DNA of 64,000 bases from Chloroflexota bacterium (GTDB lineage Bacteria > Chloroflexota > UBA11872): positions 62,001-126,000 of the forward strand of contig JAPOVQ010000030.1 in NCBI GenBank assembly GCA_026708035.1, in the 5' to 3' direction. Below are positions 50,528 to 59,539 of this stretch, piece by piece. Made by a program: the position numbers and the translations under genes. How positions within the stretch are numbered: position 1 is the stretch's first letter; each line of letters starts with the position of its first letter. The notes beneath the pieces were generated by a model, which was not told the origin of the DNA, searched no databases, and saw only the letters and a list, made by a program, of their open reading frames with translations.

Positions 50528-51628
50528 CTAGCTTCGCTCGTCGATCGCGCGCACCTCATCGGACCAGTCGCGCCAGATGCCGCCGCCGTCATCGTCCATC
50601 GCCAGCGCATCGGAGAGCGACTCGAGCGTTTTGAGATAGCCGTAGATCGTGGCCTGGCGGATGACGTCGCTGGATTGGTTCTGTCCGGGGATGTGCAGAA
50701 TCTTCGTGTGCCACAAGACCAAGGTGCCAGCCGGCCCATGTGTCTCGAAAGGCTGGGTATCGGCCTTGATCTGCTCGAATAGGGGGTCGGGGCGATATTC
50801 GTAGCCTCCCGCCTCGCGCATCTTTTCACGCTCGCCCGTGTGCGTCAGTCCGTGTTCGTGAAAGGCCTTCCACTGCTTCTCCCAGATCCGCGTGTGGCTG
50901 CCCGGCCACACGGTGAAGCCGCCGGAGGCGGGCGGAAGGTCGTCGATGTAGGCGGCGAACTGTAGGCGGGTCCTGCCATAGCACGGGCCGTCGGAATGGG
51001 AGCCGCGCCAGTTCGGCCCTGGCGAGGGGCTGTTCGGCAGCGTGCAATACAGGCCGCGTGTCCCTTGTCCGTTCATCCACACCGGTCCGGTCTTGGGCAC
51101 CCGCAGATCGTCCGTCGTGTAACTCGCGGCATCCCGATAGTTCTCAATCTGCCGGCCCAAGTGACTCGCGAGGCTCTCCATGGCGCCGTCGTCCATAAAG
51201 CATGGGCCCGTCGCAAACCCCGACTGGTCCAGACCGGCGGGCCATACCACCGTCCCCTCCCCGAGCAGTTGCTCGGCGATCTGCCACACCGCCCGCGGAC
51301 CAAGGTCGAGCGCGAGATCTTCAGACCCATTGCGAATCGTCAACCGGTGGCCCTTGCCGCTCAAGAGCGGCTCGCCGCCGTCCGCGGGACGACGGGCGCT
51401 GAAGCCGGCGGTCTCCTCTTCAGTGATCGGGCCCCACGTCGAGGGATCGTCTCGCTTCATGCGGGGCAGGTCGGCCGCAATCGTCTCCCACATGTCGTCC
51501 CGGGCGCGGCGGCAAAGATCTGGGTCGAGCACCGCCGGAAGCACGAGAACGCCATCGCGCTTGAACTGGGCGATCTGACTGGCCGTCAAGGGCGCAACTT
51601 GCGGCACGCTGGGGGAAGGCGTCGGCAT
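50528..51628 (-). CDS. Phytanoyl-CoA dioxygenase (PhyH) family protein
   Basis: This 366-residue Fe(II)/2-oxoglutarate-dependent oxygenase-type protein shows an N-terminal TASQIAQFKRDGVLVLPAVLDP ('f..dGyl.l...l') and facial-triad candidates HSDG (His-x-Asp) and the distal His in ILHIPGQNQSSDVIRQ with a following Arg for 2-oxoglutarate. FTVWPGSHTRIWEK sits between them, typical of the family. The likely start is ATG 51628, with AAGAAGGA about 10 nt upstream. PhyH proteins hydroxylate diverse small molecules; the substrate is not evident. Confidence 0.88.
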   Translation of the reverse strand: MPTPSPSVPQVAPLTASQIAQFKRDGVLVLPAVLDPDLCRRARDDMWETIAADLPRMKRDDPSTWGPITEEETAGFSARRPADGGEPLLSGKGHRLTIRNGSEDLALDLGPRAVWQIAEQLLGEGTVVWPAGLDQSGFATGPCFMDDGAMESLASHLGRQIENYRDAASYTTDDLRVPKTGPVWMNGQGTRGLYCTLPNSPSPGPNWRGSHSDGPCYGRTRLQFAAYIDDLPPASGGFTVWPGSHTRIWEKQWKAFHEHGLTHTGEREKMREAGGYEYRPDPLFEQIKADTQPFETHGPAGTLVLWHTKILHIPGQNQSSDVIRQATIYGYLKTLESLSDALAMDDDGGGIWRDWSDEVRAIDERS

Positions 51629-52013
51629 CGGATCCCATCCTTCTTGTTTTGGCAACAATACGCATCCGAACGGATCAGATGATTTCCGACTCTAAGAATG
51701 TGTCGCTGGCGTCGGTGCCGCAAGTCTCGTGACCGGCGGTGGCCGCGTCGTCGCCGGTGGTCGTCAGTCCAGGATTTCGAGAGTGTCGCGGATGAAATTC
51801 ACCGACCTGGCAAGCGCCCGCCTCGGGTCGCCCGCCGTCTGAATGAACTCGATGGCGTCCGACTGACGCCGCAACAGATGTTGCTCGCAGCGGTTGGATG
51901 TCGGGAAGCCGCGGCGACCCGAAGATCGGCAGGACAGCGCAGCGCCCTGCGCGTCTCTGGACGGCGTGACACACTCGCCCTAGCGGCAACGGCGCGCACG
52001 GGGAGACAGGGCC
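51629..52013. other. 385-bp gene-free divergent region
   Basis: This gap lies between the leftward PhyH gene and the rightward aldo/keto reductase, so it must contain promoters for both. No palindrome, repeat family or RNA gene was recognised, and no credible short frame with a ribosome-binding site. Confidence 0.45.
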
Positions 52014-53021
52014 ATGGAGTACCGCAATCTCGGTCGCACGGGGGTCAAGGTCAGCCCGCTGTGTCTGGGCTGTTGGAACTTCGGCCAGGTGACCGATCAG
52101 GACCAGACGCAGGCCATCGTCGACTGCGCCCTGGATGCGGGCGTCAACTTCTTCGATACCGCCAACTCCTATGGCCGCGGCACCAGCGAGACCATGGTCG
52201 GGAAGGCGCTCGGCGGGTCGGGCCGCCGCTCGCGCGTGGTGCTGGCCACCAAGGTCCACTTCCCCATGGACGACGACGATCCGAACGCGCAGGGCAACAG
52301 CCGACGCCACATCATCGAGCAGTGCGAGGGATCCCTGCGGCGCCTGCAGACCGACTACATCGACCTCTACCAGGTGCACCGACCCGTGACGGACGTGCCA
52401 CTGGACGAGACGCTGCGCGCGCTCGACGACCTGATTCGCGCCGGCAAGGTGCGCTACGTCGGAACGAGCACGTACCCGGCCTGGCAAGTGGTGGAGTCGC
52501 TCTGGGTCTCACGCGAGCTGGGACTCAATCGCATCATTTGCGACCAGCCGCCGTATCACCTGCTTGACCGGCGCATCGAGCGCGAGCTGGTGCCGATGGC
52601 ACTGAACTTCGGCATCGGGATCATTCCCTGGGCGCCGCTGGCGGGTGGCTTCCTCACAGGGCGGTATGCCCGCGGCGCGACGCCTCCAGCGGGATCTCGC
52701 TATGAACGCAGCGTCGAAACGCAGCGCCAGCGAGGCCTCTTCACCGACGCCGCGTTTAAGGTGGTGGACGAGCTGACGGCCATCGCCAACGACAAGGGCT
52801 GCACGCCCGGCCAGTTGGCCCTGGCGTGGAACATGCGGCAGCTGGGGATCACGAGCCCCATCGTGGGACCGCGCACGCCGGAGCAGTGGGCGGAGAATCT
52901 GGGCGCGATCAACGTGGCGGTGACCGACGCCGACCGCGAGCGGCTGGACGCGGTGGCGCCGCCAGGCCGGGCGATCGCCACCTACTACAACGCCCCTTGG
53001 GGTCCGCACGAGTACCGCTGA
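52014..53021 (+). CDS. Aldo/keto reductase
   Basis: This 335-residue NADP(H)-dependent carbonyl reductase has the TIM-barrel family's catalytic tetrad: Asp and Tyr in NFFDTANSYGRG, Lys in VLATKVHF, and His in YQVHRPVTD. Seen also: MEYRNLGRTGVKVSPLCLG at the start, VRYVGTSTYPAWQV, and the C-terminal cofactor region SPIVGPRTPEQWAENLGAI. Length and motif set match the AKR7/AKR11-like bacterial group. GGAGACAGGGCC precedes the ATG. It may reduce a sugar aldehyde or ketone. Confidence 0.93.
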   Translation: MEYRNLGRTGVKVSPLCLGCWNFGQVTDQDQTQAIVDCALDAGVNFFDTANSYGRGTSETMVGKALGGSGRRSRVVLATKVHFPMDDDDPNAQGNSRRHIIEQCEGSLRRLQTDYIDLYQVHRPVTDVPLDETLRALDDLIRAGKVRYVGTSTYPAWQVVESLWVSRELGLNRIICDQPPYHLLDRRIERELVPMALNFGIGIIPWAPLAGGFLTGRYARGATPPAGSRYERSVETQRQRGLFTDAAFKVVDELTAIANDKGCTPGQLALAWNMRQLGITSPIVGPRTPEQWAENLGAINVAVTDADRERLDAVAPPGRAIATYYNAPWGPHEYR

Positions 53022-53073
53022 TGCGGCGGAGTCAATCGATGCGCAACACCTGGTCGTTCCCGCAAGCTTCTTC

Positions 53074-53100
53074 GTCATTCCGGCGGAAGCCGGAATCCAG
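53074..53100. repeat. Palindromic repeat, family C (inverted)
   Basis: ATTCCGGC and GCCGGAAT arms with GTC and CCAG flanks, the reverse of the 34388-34416 arrangement. Confidence 0.7.
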
Positions 53101-53147
53101 TTCCCCAATTGCCTGGCTGACTGATCGAGAGTGCTTGGCGCCTAGGG

Positions 53148-53176
53148 TGCGGGCGGGTTTGAAACCCGCCCCTACG
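53148..53176. repeat. Palindromic repeat, family D
   Basis: GCGGGCGGGTTT and AAACCCGCCC arms, followed by CCTACGC. It lies with a family C element in the 255-bp gap after the aldo/keto reductase; the same C-D pairing occurs at 34323-34416. Confidence 0.65.
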
Positions 53177-53276
53177 CGGCTGTGCCGGAATCCTTGGAGC
53201 AGCTAGCCATGCGCCTGCATTCCAGCCTTGAGGGCGATCGGTTTCCAGCCGGTGACCTGGGGATGTCAGCAAAGAG

Positions 53277-54413
53277 TTGGCGTTTTCCGTCGACGAGTAC
53301 CGCGGCCGAATGCGACGCGCCTACGCCGCCGTGGACGCCGCCGGACTGGACGCCCTGCTGGTGATGAACCCGGCCAACGTTTTCTATCTTTCGGGATTTC
53401 AGACTTTCGCCGTGGACGGCGCCGCCTGTCTGGTGGTGCCGCGACACGGCGAACCGTCCATCGCGATGGATCCGCCGGAGTTCGGCAGCGCCTGGATCAG
53501 CGCGTGGTTCGACGATCTGCGCGGCTATCCGCCCGGGAGCGATCGTCCGGCCTATGCCGCATCGATGCTGGCCGAGCACGGGCTGGATCGCGGCCGCATC
53601 GGCGTCGACGACGCCAGCTGGGGACAGACGCCGGCATTTCGGGCAGGGCTGGAGCAAACTCTTCCCCACGCCGAGTTCGTCAGCGCCGGGGAGTTGTTCA
53701 TCGAACTCAAGCGCCTGAAGTCACCCGCCGAGATCGAGCACATCCGCTGGGCGGCGCTCGCCACCCGGGCGGCCACCGAGGCAGCGGTCAAGACGGCGGC
53801 TGCCGGCGTGACGGACGGCGAGATCGCCGGCGCGGCCTATGCCGCCATGGCGCGCGCCGGCGGCGAGTATCCCTGCCTGTCGCCCATCGTCACCAGCGGC
53901 CGCCGCTCGGGCATCCTGCACTCCACCCACAAGCGCCGCACGCTCGAACGCGGCGACAACGTCCTGCTCGAGATCGGCGCCTGCCATCAGCGCTACACCG
54001 CGCCGCAAATGCGCACGCTGACCATCGGCTCGCCCTCCGACGAGGTCCGACGCACGGCGGATGCCTGCATCGCCGCCCTCAATGCCGTGCTAAGCGTCCT
54101 GCGACCTGGAGCGGTGGCCAGGGACGTGGCCGAGACCGGCTGGCGCGAGCTGGCCACCGCCGGCGACGACCTGGTCTTCCACGGCAATTTCGGCTACGGC
54201 ATCGGCGCGGGATTTCCGCCGAACTGGGCCGACGCCACGGGGTTCATCCAGCGCGATCAGTCCACCGTGCTGGAGCCCGGCATGGTCTTCCACCACCCCA
54301 TCGCCGTACGGCGGCTCGGACAGTTCGGCGTCGCGTTCAGCGAGACCAGCGTCATCACCAAGGACGGCTGCGAGGTGCTCACGCACGGCGAGCGCGCCCT
54401 CATCGAGCGCTAG
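53277..54413 (+). CDS. M24-family (creatinase/ectoine-hydrolase-like) protein lacking metal ligands
   Basis: This 378-residue protein is a paralogue of the 45703-46926 gene. Seen: EYRGRMRRAYAAVDAAGLDALLVM (creatinase N domain), EIGACHQRYTAPQMRTLTIG instead of the two-Asp metal strand, GYGIGAGFPPNWADA instead of the His strand, and SETSVITKDG at the end. The RYTAP..RT segment is shared by both copies and may form the active site of this non-metallo branch. Start is TTG 53277; ATG 53310 is possible but cuts into the first helix. Likely to cleave C-N bonds in a small amine or amide, by analogy only. Confidence 0.82.
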   Translation: MAFSVDEYRGRMRRAYAAVDAAGLDALLVMNPANVFYLSGFQTFAVDGAACLVVPRHGEPSIAMDPPEFGSAWISAWFDDLRGYPPGSDRPAYAASMLAEHGLDRGRIGVDDASWGQTPAFRAGLEQTLPHAEFVSAGELFIELKRLKSPAEIEHIRWAALATRAATEAAVKTAAAGVTDGEIAGAAYAAMARAGGEYPCLSPIVTSGRRSGILHSTHKRRTLERGDNVLLEIGACHQRYTAPQMRTLTIGSPSDEVRRTADACIAALNAVLSVLRPGAVARDVAETGWRELATAGDDLVFHGNFGYGIGAGFPPNWADATGFIQRDQSTVLEPGMVFHHPIAVRRLGQFGVAFSETSVITKDGCEVLTHGERALIER

Positions 54414-54470
54414 TGCGTATGGACAGGCGTAGCGTGTACCCCTGCGCGTGCGGGCATGGCCGCACCGCCG

Positions 54471-54532
54471 TTCGTGGTGAGCCTGTCGAACCATGAACGG
54501 CGTCCTTCGACTTCGCTCAGGGCGAACGGGGG
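54471..54532. repeat. Dispersed repeat, family F (uninterrupted copy)
   Basis: TTCGTGGTGAGCCTGTCGAA, then CATGAACGGCG, CTTCGACTTCGCTCAGGGCG and AACGG. The copy at 38884-38988 has the same parts but is interrupted by element G. Confidence 0.6.
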
Positions 54533-54595
54533 TGAATTGAATACACCGTCTTCTGGCATCCTGCATCGGACCCGTTGGAACCACCACTAGTGCCC

Positions 54596-55333
54596 ATGGC
54601 CCACCACCGCATAGGCATCGTCTGGCCCGAGGCGGTGCAGGCTGGGCATCTCGTCGAGTTGGAGCAGTTCGTTCCGCCGGGCCTCGAGCTCGACATCGAG
54701 CCGGTGGACTCCGCGCCCGAGCTTGGACCCGAGGGCATCACGCTGGGGCACGTGGAAGGCATCGCCAGCGATCCCGCCATTGGCCGCGCGGCGCGGCGCC
54801 TCGTCCAGCGCGGCGCCCAAGCTGTGGCCTACGGCTGCACCTCGGGCAGCTACGTCCTTGGCCCCGACGGCGACGCGGCCATTGCGGCCGACATGCACAC
54901 TGCCGCGGGCGTCCCGGCCACTACAACCTCCACGGCCGCGGCCGCCGCGCTGCGTGAGCTTGGCGTGCGCCGGGTCGCCGTGCTCTCACCGCACCTCGAC
55001 GCGCTCAACGAGCGTCTGCGCGCCTACCTGGAATCCAGCGGATTCGCCGTGGTCAACATGATCGGCCTGAACCGGCGCGGCGACATCGAGGCCATCGAAC
55101 CCGGCGAGACGCGCGATCTTGTCGCTGCCGGCGTCGACACGCCGGAGGCCCAGGCCATCTTCATCAGCTGCACGGGCCTGCGCACGGCCGCCATCATCGA
55201 CGACCTCGAAGCGGCAATCTCCAAACCCATCGTCACCGCCAACCAGGCCACCCTGTGGCGCGCCGCCCAGCTCGCCGGCGCCCCGGCCACCGCGCCAGGA
55301 CGAGGGCGCTTGCTCGTCGCCTCGCCCAGCTAA
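54596..55333 (+). CDS. Asp/Glu racemase superfamily protein (maleate isomerase/arylmalonate decarboxylase-like)
   Basis: This 245-residue protein has two similar half-domains, each with a candidate active-site Cys: AYGCTSGSYV (about residue 81) and IFISCTGLRT (about residue 197), the two-Cys arrangement of maleate cis-trans isomerases and Asp/Glu racemases. RIGIVWPEA at the N-terminus and LGVRRVAVLSPHLDALNERL in the middle fit the maleate-isomerase/AMDase branch. ATG 54596 is chosen; GTG 54590 and TTG 54575 are in frame. Substrate is probably a dicarboxylic acid. Confidence 0.82.
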   Translation: MAHHRIGIVWPEAVQAGHLVELEQFVPPGLELDIEPVDSAPELGPEGITLGHVEGIASDPAIGRAARRLVQRGAQAVAYGCTSGSYVLGPDGDAAIAADMHTAAGVPATTTSTAAAAALRELGVRRVAVLSPHLDALNERLRAYLESSGFAVVNMIGLNRRGDIEAIEPGETRDLVAAGVDTPEAQAIFISCTGLRTAAIIDDLEAAISKPIVTANQATLWRAAQLAGAPATAPGRGRLLVASPS

Positions 55334-55522
55334 CCGCGTTGGTCCGCAACGCCGGAGCGAGTGGAAGCGCTTCATAGCCCCAGCAGTGATGACTCCCGCG
55401 CATCGGCCATTTCATAATCCAACTTTGGATTGGCCGACACCGCCGATTTGCCGCACAAGTGCGTACGCCCGATTTGCGATGCCAAGATGGCCGCCTACGC
55501 GCGCCCGTGGGTGGAGCCGAGC

Positions 55523-56413
55523 ATGAGCCAATCGGGTTTGGAACGAGATCCAGATCGGTCCATTGGTTCGAATCTCTCCGCCGACGTCTTCGCCGGTACT
55601 GCCGAGGTTTATGCGCGATACCGGCCTCCCTACCCGGACGAGCTGCTCGACGATCTTAGGGGGCGCGCCGATATCACGGACAAAGGCCGCTTGCTGGATT
55701 TGGCCTGTGGACCAGGACGCGTGGCGATTCCGCTGGCGGAGTACTTCCGCGAGGTCTGGGCCGTCGACCAGGAGCCGGAGATGATCGAGGTTGGGCAGTC
55801 GAGGTCCAAGCGGAAGGGCCTGGCAAACATTCGCTGGATGGTTGGACGTGCCGAGGAGATCGAGACCGCACCGGGCTCCTTCGAGCTAATCACCATCGGC
55901 GAGGCCTTTCACCGGTTGGATCAGCCGGTGATCGCCGAACGGGCCATGGCTTGGCTCGCGCCCGGCCGCTGCCTGGTGACGCTGGGGTGCTTCAGTCTGA
56001 TGGTGGGCCGGGAGCCGTGGCATGACGTGCTGCGGGCGGCCGTTCGGCGTTGGACGGATCGCGGCGCCGCCGGGCAAGCCACGAGCGCCCGAGCCTCACC
56101 GCAGACTCGCGGCGCCGATCATGAAGGCGCAGTGTTGACGGGCCACGGGTTCGAGCACGTCGGCACGTTCGAGTTCCCGCATCCATACGTCTGGACGCTG
56201 GACTCGATTCTGGGGAACCTCAACTCCACTTCACGACTTTCGCGCCGTGTACTCGGCAGTGAGGCCGAGCGCTTCGACGCCGACGTGCGGCGGGCGCTGC
56301 TCGCCTTCGACTCCACCGGTCGCTACCCGGAGACGCTCCGGTTTGGGTACAGCCTGTTCAGGGCGCCGGAAGGTCGAACCTCACGCGACGCCCCTCCCAA
56401 AAGGACGCGCTAG
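55523..56413 (+). CDS. Class I SAM-dependent methyltransferase
   Basis: This 296-residue protein has motif I LLDLACGPGRVAIPLAE, an acidic end of strand 2 (VWAVDQEPEMI) to bind the SAM ribose, AEEIETAPGSFELITIGEAFHRLD as motifs II/III, and ERAMAWLAPGRCLVT (post-III). The opening segment ADVFAGTAEVYARYRPPYP is typical of small-molecule UbiE/Methyltransf_11-like enzymes. ATG 55523 follows GGAG; a longer frame from 55430 exists but is unlike the family. Substrate unknown. Confidence 0.87.
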   Translation: MSQSGLERDPDRSIGSNLSADVFAGTAEVYARYRPPYPDELLDDLRGRADITDKGRLLDLACGPGRVAIPLAEYFREVWAVDQEPEMIEVGQSRSKRKGLANIRWMVGRAEEIETAPGSFELITIGEAFHRLDQPVIAERAMAWLAPGRCLVTLGCFSLMVGREPWHDVLRAAVRRWTDRGAAGQATSARASPQTRGADHEGAVLTGHGFEHVGTFEFPHPYVWTLDSILGNLNSTSRLSRRVLGSEAERFDADVRRALLAFDSTGRYPETLRFGYSLFRAPEGRTSRDAPPKRTR

Positions 56414-56414
56414 C

Positions 56415-57986
56415 TCACCAGGGAGTCACCGGGAATGCAACGGGCACGGGCGTCCAATGTGGCCAACCGACGTAGCCCTCGTTTTGGGTCAACTGCGTCA
56501 GATCCGAGCCATCCGAGCCCATCACGAAGATCTCGTGGCTAAAGACGACTTTCGAATGGAATGCGATGTACCGCCCGTCGGGCGACCAAGCGGGGTTTCC
56601 GTCTGCCCCGCCGTGACGGCTCACCCGTTTCACGTCCGAGCCGTCCACGCCCATCACGTGGACTTTCCGAACCCCGTTGACTTCCGAGACGAATGCGAGG
56701 CGGCTCCCGTCGGGCGACCAATCCGCGTCCAGGTCCGCCACGTCGTTATGGGTCAACTGCGTCACGTCCGAGCCGTCCACGCCCATCACGTAGATTTCAG
56801 GGTCCCCATCGCGGTTCGAGTGGAAGGCAATTTGACGCCCGTCGGGCGACCAACTGGGCACCGCGTCCAAGGCGCCGTTGAAGGTCAGCTGCGTCACCTC
56901 GGACCCATCCGCGCGCATCACGAAGATCTCATAGTCCCCATCACGGTTGGAGAAGAACACGAGGCGGCTCCCGTCGGGCGACCAGCGGGGGGACCAGTCG
57001 ATCTCACCGTTGTGGGTCAACTGCGTCAGGTTCGTGCCGTTGGCGTCCATCACATAGATTTCATAGTCCCCGTCGCGGTCGGAGCCGAATGCAATGCGGC
57101 TCCCGTCGGGCGACCACCGTGGGGCCCCGTCCCGCGCGTCGGCATGGGTCAACTGCGTCACGCTGGAGCCGTCGGGGCGCATGACGTGAATCCTGGTCTT
57201 TCCGTAAACGGGCGAGCCGAAGGCGAGCAGGGCGCCGACCGGGCGCTTCGCGGCATCGGGAATGATCACGTCGCTCAGCCGCTTCACCTTGTCCGGCACG
57301 TTCTGCAGATTCACCCGGCCCTCCGTCACACCCGGGGCCGGCACGTTCCAGATCACGAACACCGTCCGCTGTGACCGCAGCATCTGCAAGCCCTGCGGAT
57401 TCCCGTTGACCTCGCGCTCTTCATACCGGATCGGCAGCCCGTAGAGGTTCAACCAATCCGGCTCGGCCAGAAATCGCTCCTTGATCGCCGGGTTCTGCTC
57501 CAGCAGCGCCAGATGGTTCCGAATGATGGCGCCGAAAGTTGCGCCCTGGTCGGCTTCCAGCACCTGGTGTGGCGGCACGTTGGGTAGCTCGACGTTGGGG
57601 TAACGGTTGGCCAGCACATCCAGCGTGTTGTAGTAGTTGATCCGCTCCTTGCCGGGATCCCACTGGAGGATGACCTTCTGGAATGCCTGCAAGGTGAACG
57701 GGCCGTTCACCCACCGCTGGCTGATCGGATAGCCAATGGAATCCGCGCTGCGCGCGCGCACGAAGTCCCACAAGGGCACGCCGTCGGCGTTCGTCACGGC
57801 AAATCCGTCGTCAGGATAGGGCGTGTCGCCGCCGGTATTCGTGAACAAGCAGCCATCGTTGAGTTCGGCGCCTACGCAGTCCAGCGCCAGCGACGTGGAC
57901 GACACCGCCATCAGCGCCATCACTCCGGCGACCGCTGCCACCGCGACCATCCGGCACCGGCGCAATCGATCACGCGACAAGTACAT
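56415..57986 (-). CDS. Secreted WD40-like (PD40/TolB-type) beta-propeller protein
   Basis: This protein of about 523 residues has a signal peptide (RRCRMVAVAAVAGVMALMAVSSTSLA), a ~230-residue N-terminal domain of unknown type (GFAVTNADGVPLWDFV, NVPAPGVTEGRVNL), and then six PD40 repeats of about 43 residues, each with WSPDGSR(I/L)AF, RDGDYEIYVM and GS.VTQLTH. This gives a complete six-bladed propeller like the C-domain of TolB. No peptidase or catalytic domain follows. ATG 57986 was chosen for the signal peptide. It may bind extracellular ligands or envelope proteins; role unknown. It converges with the methyltransferase. Confidence 0.85.
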   Translation of the reverse strand: MYLSRDRLRRCRMVAVAAVAGVMALMAVSSTSLALDCVGAELNDGCLFTNTGGDTPYPDDGFAVTNADGVPLWDFVRARSADSIGYPISQRWVNGPFTLQAFQKVILQWDPGKERINYYNTLDVLANRYPNVELPNVPPHQVLEADQGATFGAIIRNHLALLEQNPAIKERFLAEPDWLNLYGLPIRYEEREVNGNPQGLQMLRSQRTVFVIWNVPAPGVTEGRVNLQNVPDKVKRLSDVIIPDAAKRPVGALLAFGSPVYGKTRIHVMRPDGSSVTQLTHADARDGAPRWSPDGSRIAFGSDRDGDYEIYVMDANGTNLTQLTHNGEIDWSPRWSPDGSRLVFFSNRDGDYEIFVMRADGSEVTQLTFNGALDAVPSWSPDGRQIAFHSNRDGDPEIYVMGVDGSDVTQLTHNDVADLDADWSPDGSRLAFVSEVNGVRKVHVMGVDGSDVKRVSRHGGADGNPAWSPDGRYIAFHSKVVFSHEIFVMGSDGSDLTQLTQNEGYVGWPHWTPVPVAFPVTPW

Positions 57987-58150
57987 TTCCACCCTATCCA
58001 ACCCCCGCCCCACGTACGCCGAACACGCATGGTGCGTCGGTTCGAATCCGAAGGTCAACTCCGCCGCCGCGGCGGATTCGCAGCGCATTGACCGCAATCT
58101 CACATTCACGCGCCCGCAGTCCGGGACCGATCCGTTGACGGCGATTCGGG

Positions 58151-59263
58151 CTAGAGCTTTATGTCAATCTGCTGGCCGGTCTCCGCCGAGCGGTAGAGCG
58201 CGTCGATGATGGTGCTGGTGATGAGGCCCTGATCGCCGGTCACCAGCGGCTCGGTGCCCTCGATGATGGCGTTGACGAAGTTCTGTATCGACAGCGTGTG
58301 CGGCTTGGGCGGGTCACGCGGCGGGTATGACCCAATCGCGCGGTCCGAGCTCGGAATCAGGTCGACCAGCATCTCGCCGGTGTCCTTGAACACGCGCACC
58401 GGATGCGTGCCGGCCCTGGCGTGCCGCGCCTCGTCGAACTGCACCTCGCCGCCGCCCTTGTCGCCCGCCAGGTCGATGCCAAAGTCGTTCTCCCCCACGT
58501 TCATTCCCCAGGCGCATTCGAGCGTCATGGCGGCGCCGTTGGCGAACTTGATCAGCCCCACGGCACTCTCATCGACGTCGGTCGCCGACCGGTCCCAATC
58601 GCCCATGGGGTTGAACAATTCCTCCTGGGTGATGAGCTTGTGGAAGATCGATCCGGACGCCGACACCGCGGTGGGGAATCCCATGAGCCACAAGCCGGTG
58701 TCGAGAATGTGCACGCCAATGTCCATCAGCGCGCCGCCGCCGCTCTGCTCCCTAGTGTGGAACGCCTGGCGACCCGGGATGCCCCGTCGCCGCACGTAGC
58801 GCGCGCGGGCAAAGTAGATTTCGCCCAGCTCGCCGGCGTCGATGAAACGCTTCATGGTCTGGGCCTGCCGGATAAAGCGCGTCTGGAAGTCCACCGCCAG
58901 GATGCGCTTGGCCCTGTGCGCGGCCGCAACCATGGCGCGAGCCGAAGCCAGGTCCACCGCCATCGGCTTCTCGGTCATCACGTGGCGACCGGACTCCAGC
59001 GCGGCAATGGTCACCGGCGCGTGGTAGTCCGAATGGGTGCACACGCTCACGGCGTCAATCTCGTCCACGCCGAGCATTTGCTCCCAGCGGTCGAAGACGT
59101 GCGGGATGTCGAACTGCGCCGCCAATGCCTCGGCCCGTTCGATCTCGATATCGGCAATGGCCACAATGCGGCAGCGGTCCGGCATGCTCAGGTAGCCGGG
59201 AACGTGCGCGCCCCTGGCGACCCCTCCCGCGCCCACGATGCCAACGCCAATCTCACCCGCCAT
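58151..59263 (-). CDS. Gfo/Idh/MocA family oxidoreductase
   Basis: This 370-residue protein is highly canonical: GIVGAGGVARGAHVPGY as the nucleotide loop, HVMTEKPMAVDLASA with EKP, and SGGGALMDIGVHILDTGLWLMG with the C-domain Asp/His. The N-domain also shows VCTHSDYHAPVTIAALESGRH, diagnostic of this family. GAGGAG precedes the ATG by 7 nt. It is on the same strand as the three-gene sugar operon that follows at 59.5-62.5 kb but is separated from it by a 276-bp gap containing a family A repeat. Confidence 0.93.
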   Translation of the reverse strand: MAGEIGVGIVGAGGVARGAHVPGYLSMPDRCRIVAIADIEIERAEALAAQFDIPHVFDRWEQMLGVDEIDAVSVCTHSDYHAPVTIAALESGRHVMTEKPMAVDLASARAMVAAAHRAKRILAVDFQTRFIRQAQTMKRFIDAGELGEIYFARARYVRRRGIPGRQAFHTREQSGGGALMDIGVHILDTGLWLMGFPTAVSASGSIFHKLITQEELFNPMGDWDRSATDVDESAVGLIKFANGAAMTLECAWGMNVGENDFGIDLAGDKGGGEVQFDEARHARAGTHPVRVFKDTGEMLVDLIPSSDRAIGSYPPRDPPKPHTLSIQNFVNAIIEGTEPLVTGDQGLITSTIIDALYRSAETGQQIDIKL

Positions 59264-59396
59264 GGCACGTGCTCCTCATCAGATTCGGACAGGCCCTAGT
59301 GTCATGTGTGCGGGGCGAGGCGGCAACGTGGTTTCCCGCAAGCCACGGTGAAGCGCCCGGTTCTCGCACGTTCCGGGCGGGGAGTTGAAGGGCCGT

Positions 59397-59431
59397 CCCC
59401 TCACCCTGGCCCTCTCCCCAGGGAGAGGGAA
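59397..59431. repeat. Palindromic repeat, family A (inverted tail)
   Basis: CCCTCTCCC (59410-59418) and GGGAGAGGG (59421-59429), with the CCTCACCCTGG tail on the left instead of the right, so this copy is in reverse orientation relative to the others. Confidence 0.7.
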
Positions 59432-59539
59432 GAAGACCGCTCTCCAGACTCTCCGTTGGCGAGGTTATGCGATCGTCTCCATCAAGGGAGATGGAACCAG
59501 GCGGGACAGGCCGAAGAGTCGATGCTGGCGGCGAACGCC

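Noticed and set aside
485-59431. Palindromic repeats as a CRISPR array
   Set aside because: Copies are dispersed over tens of kb with no regular spacers, and no cas genes are present.
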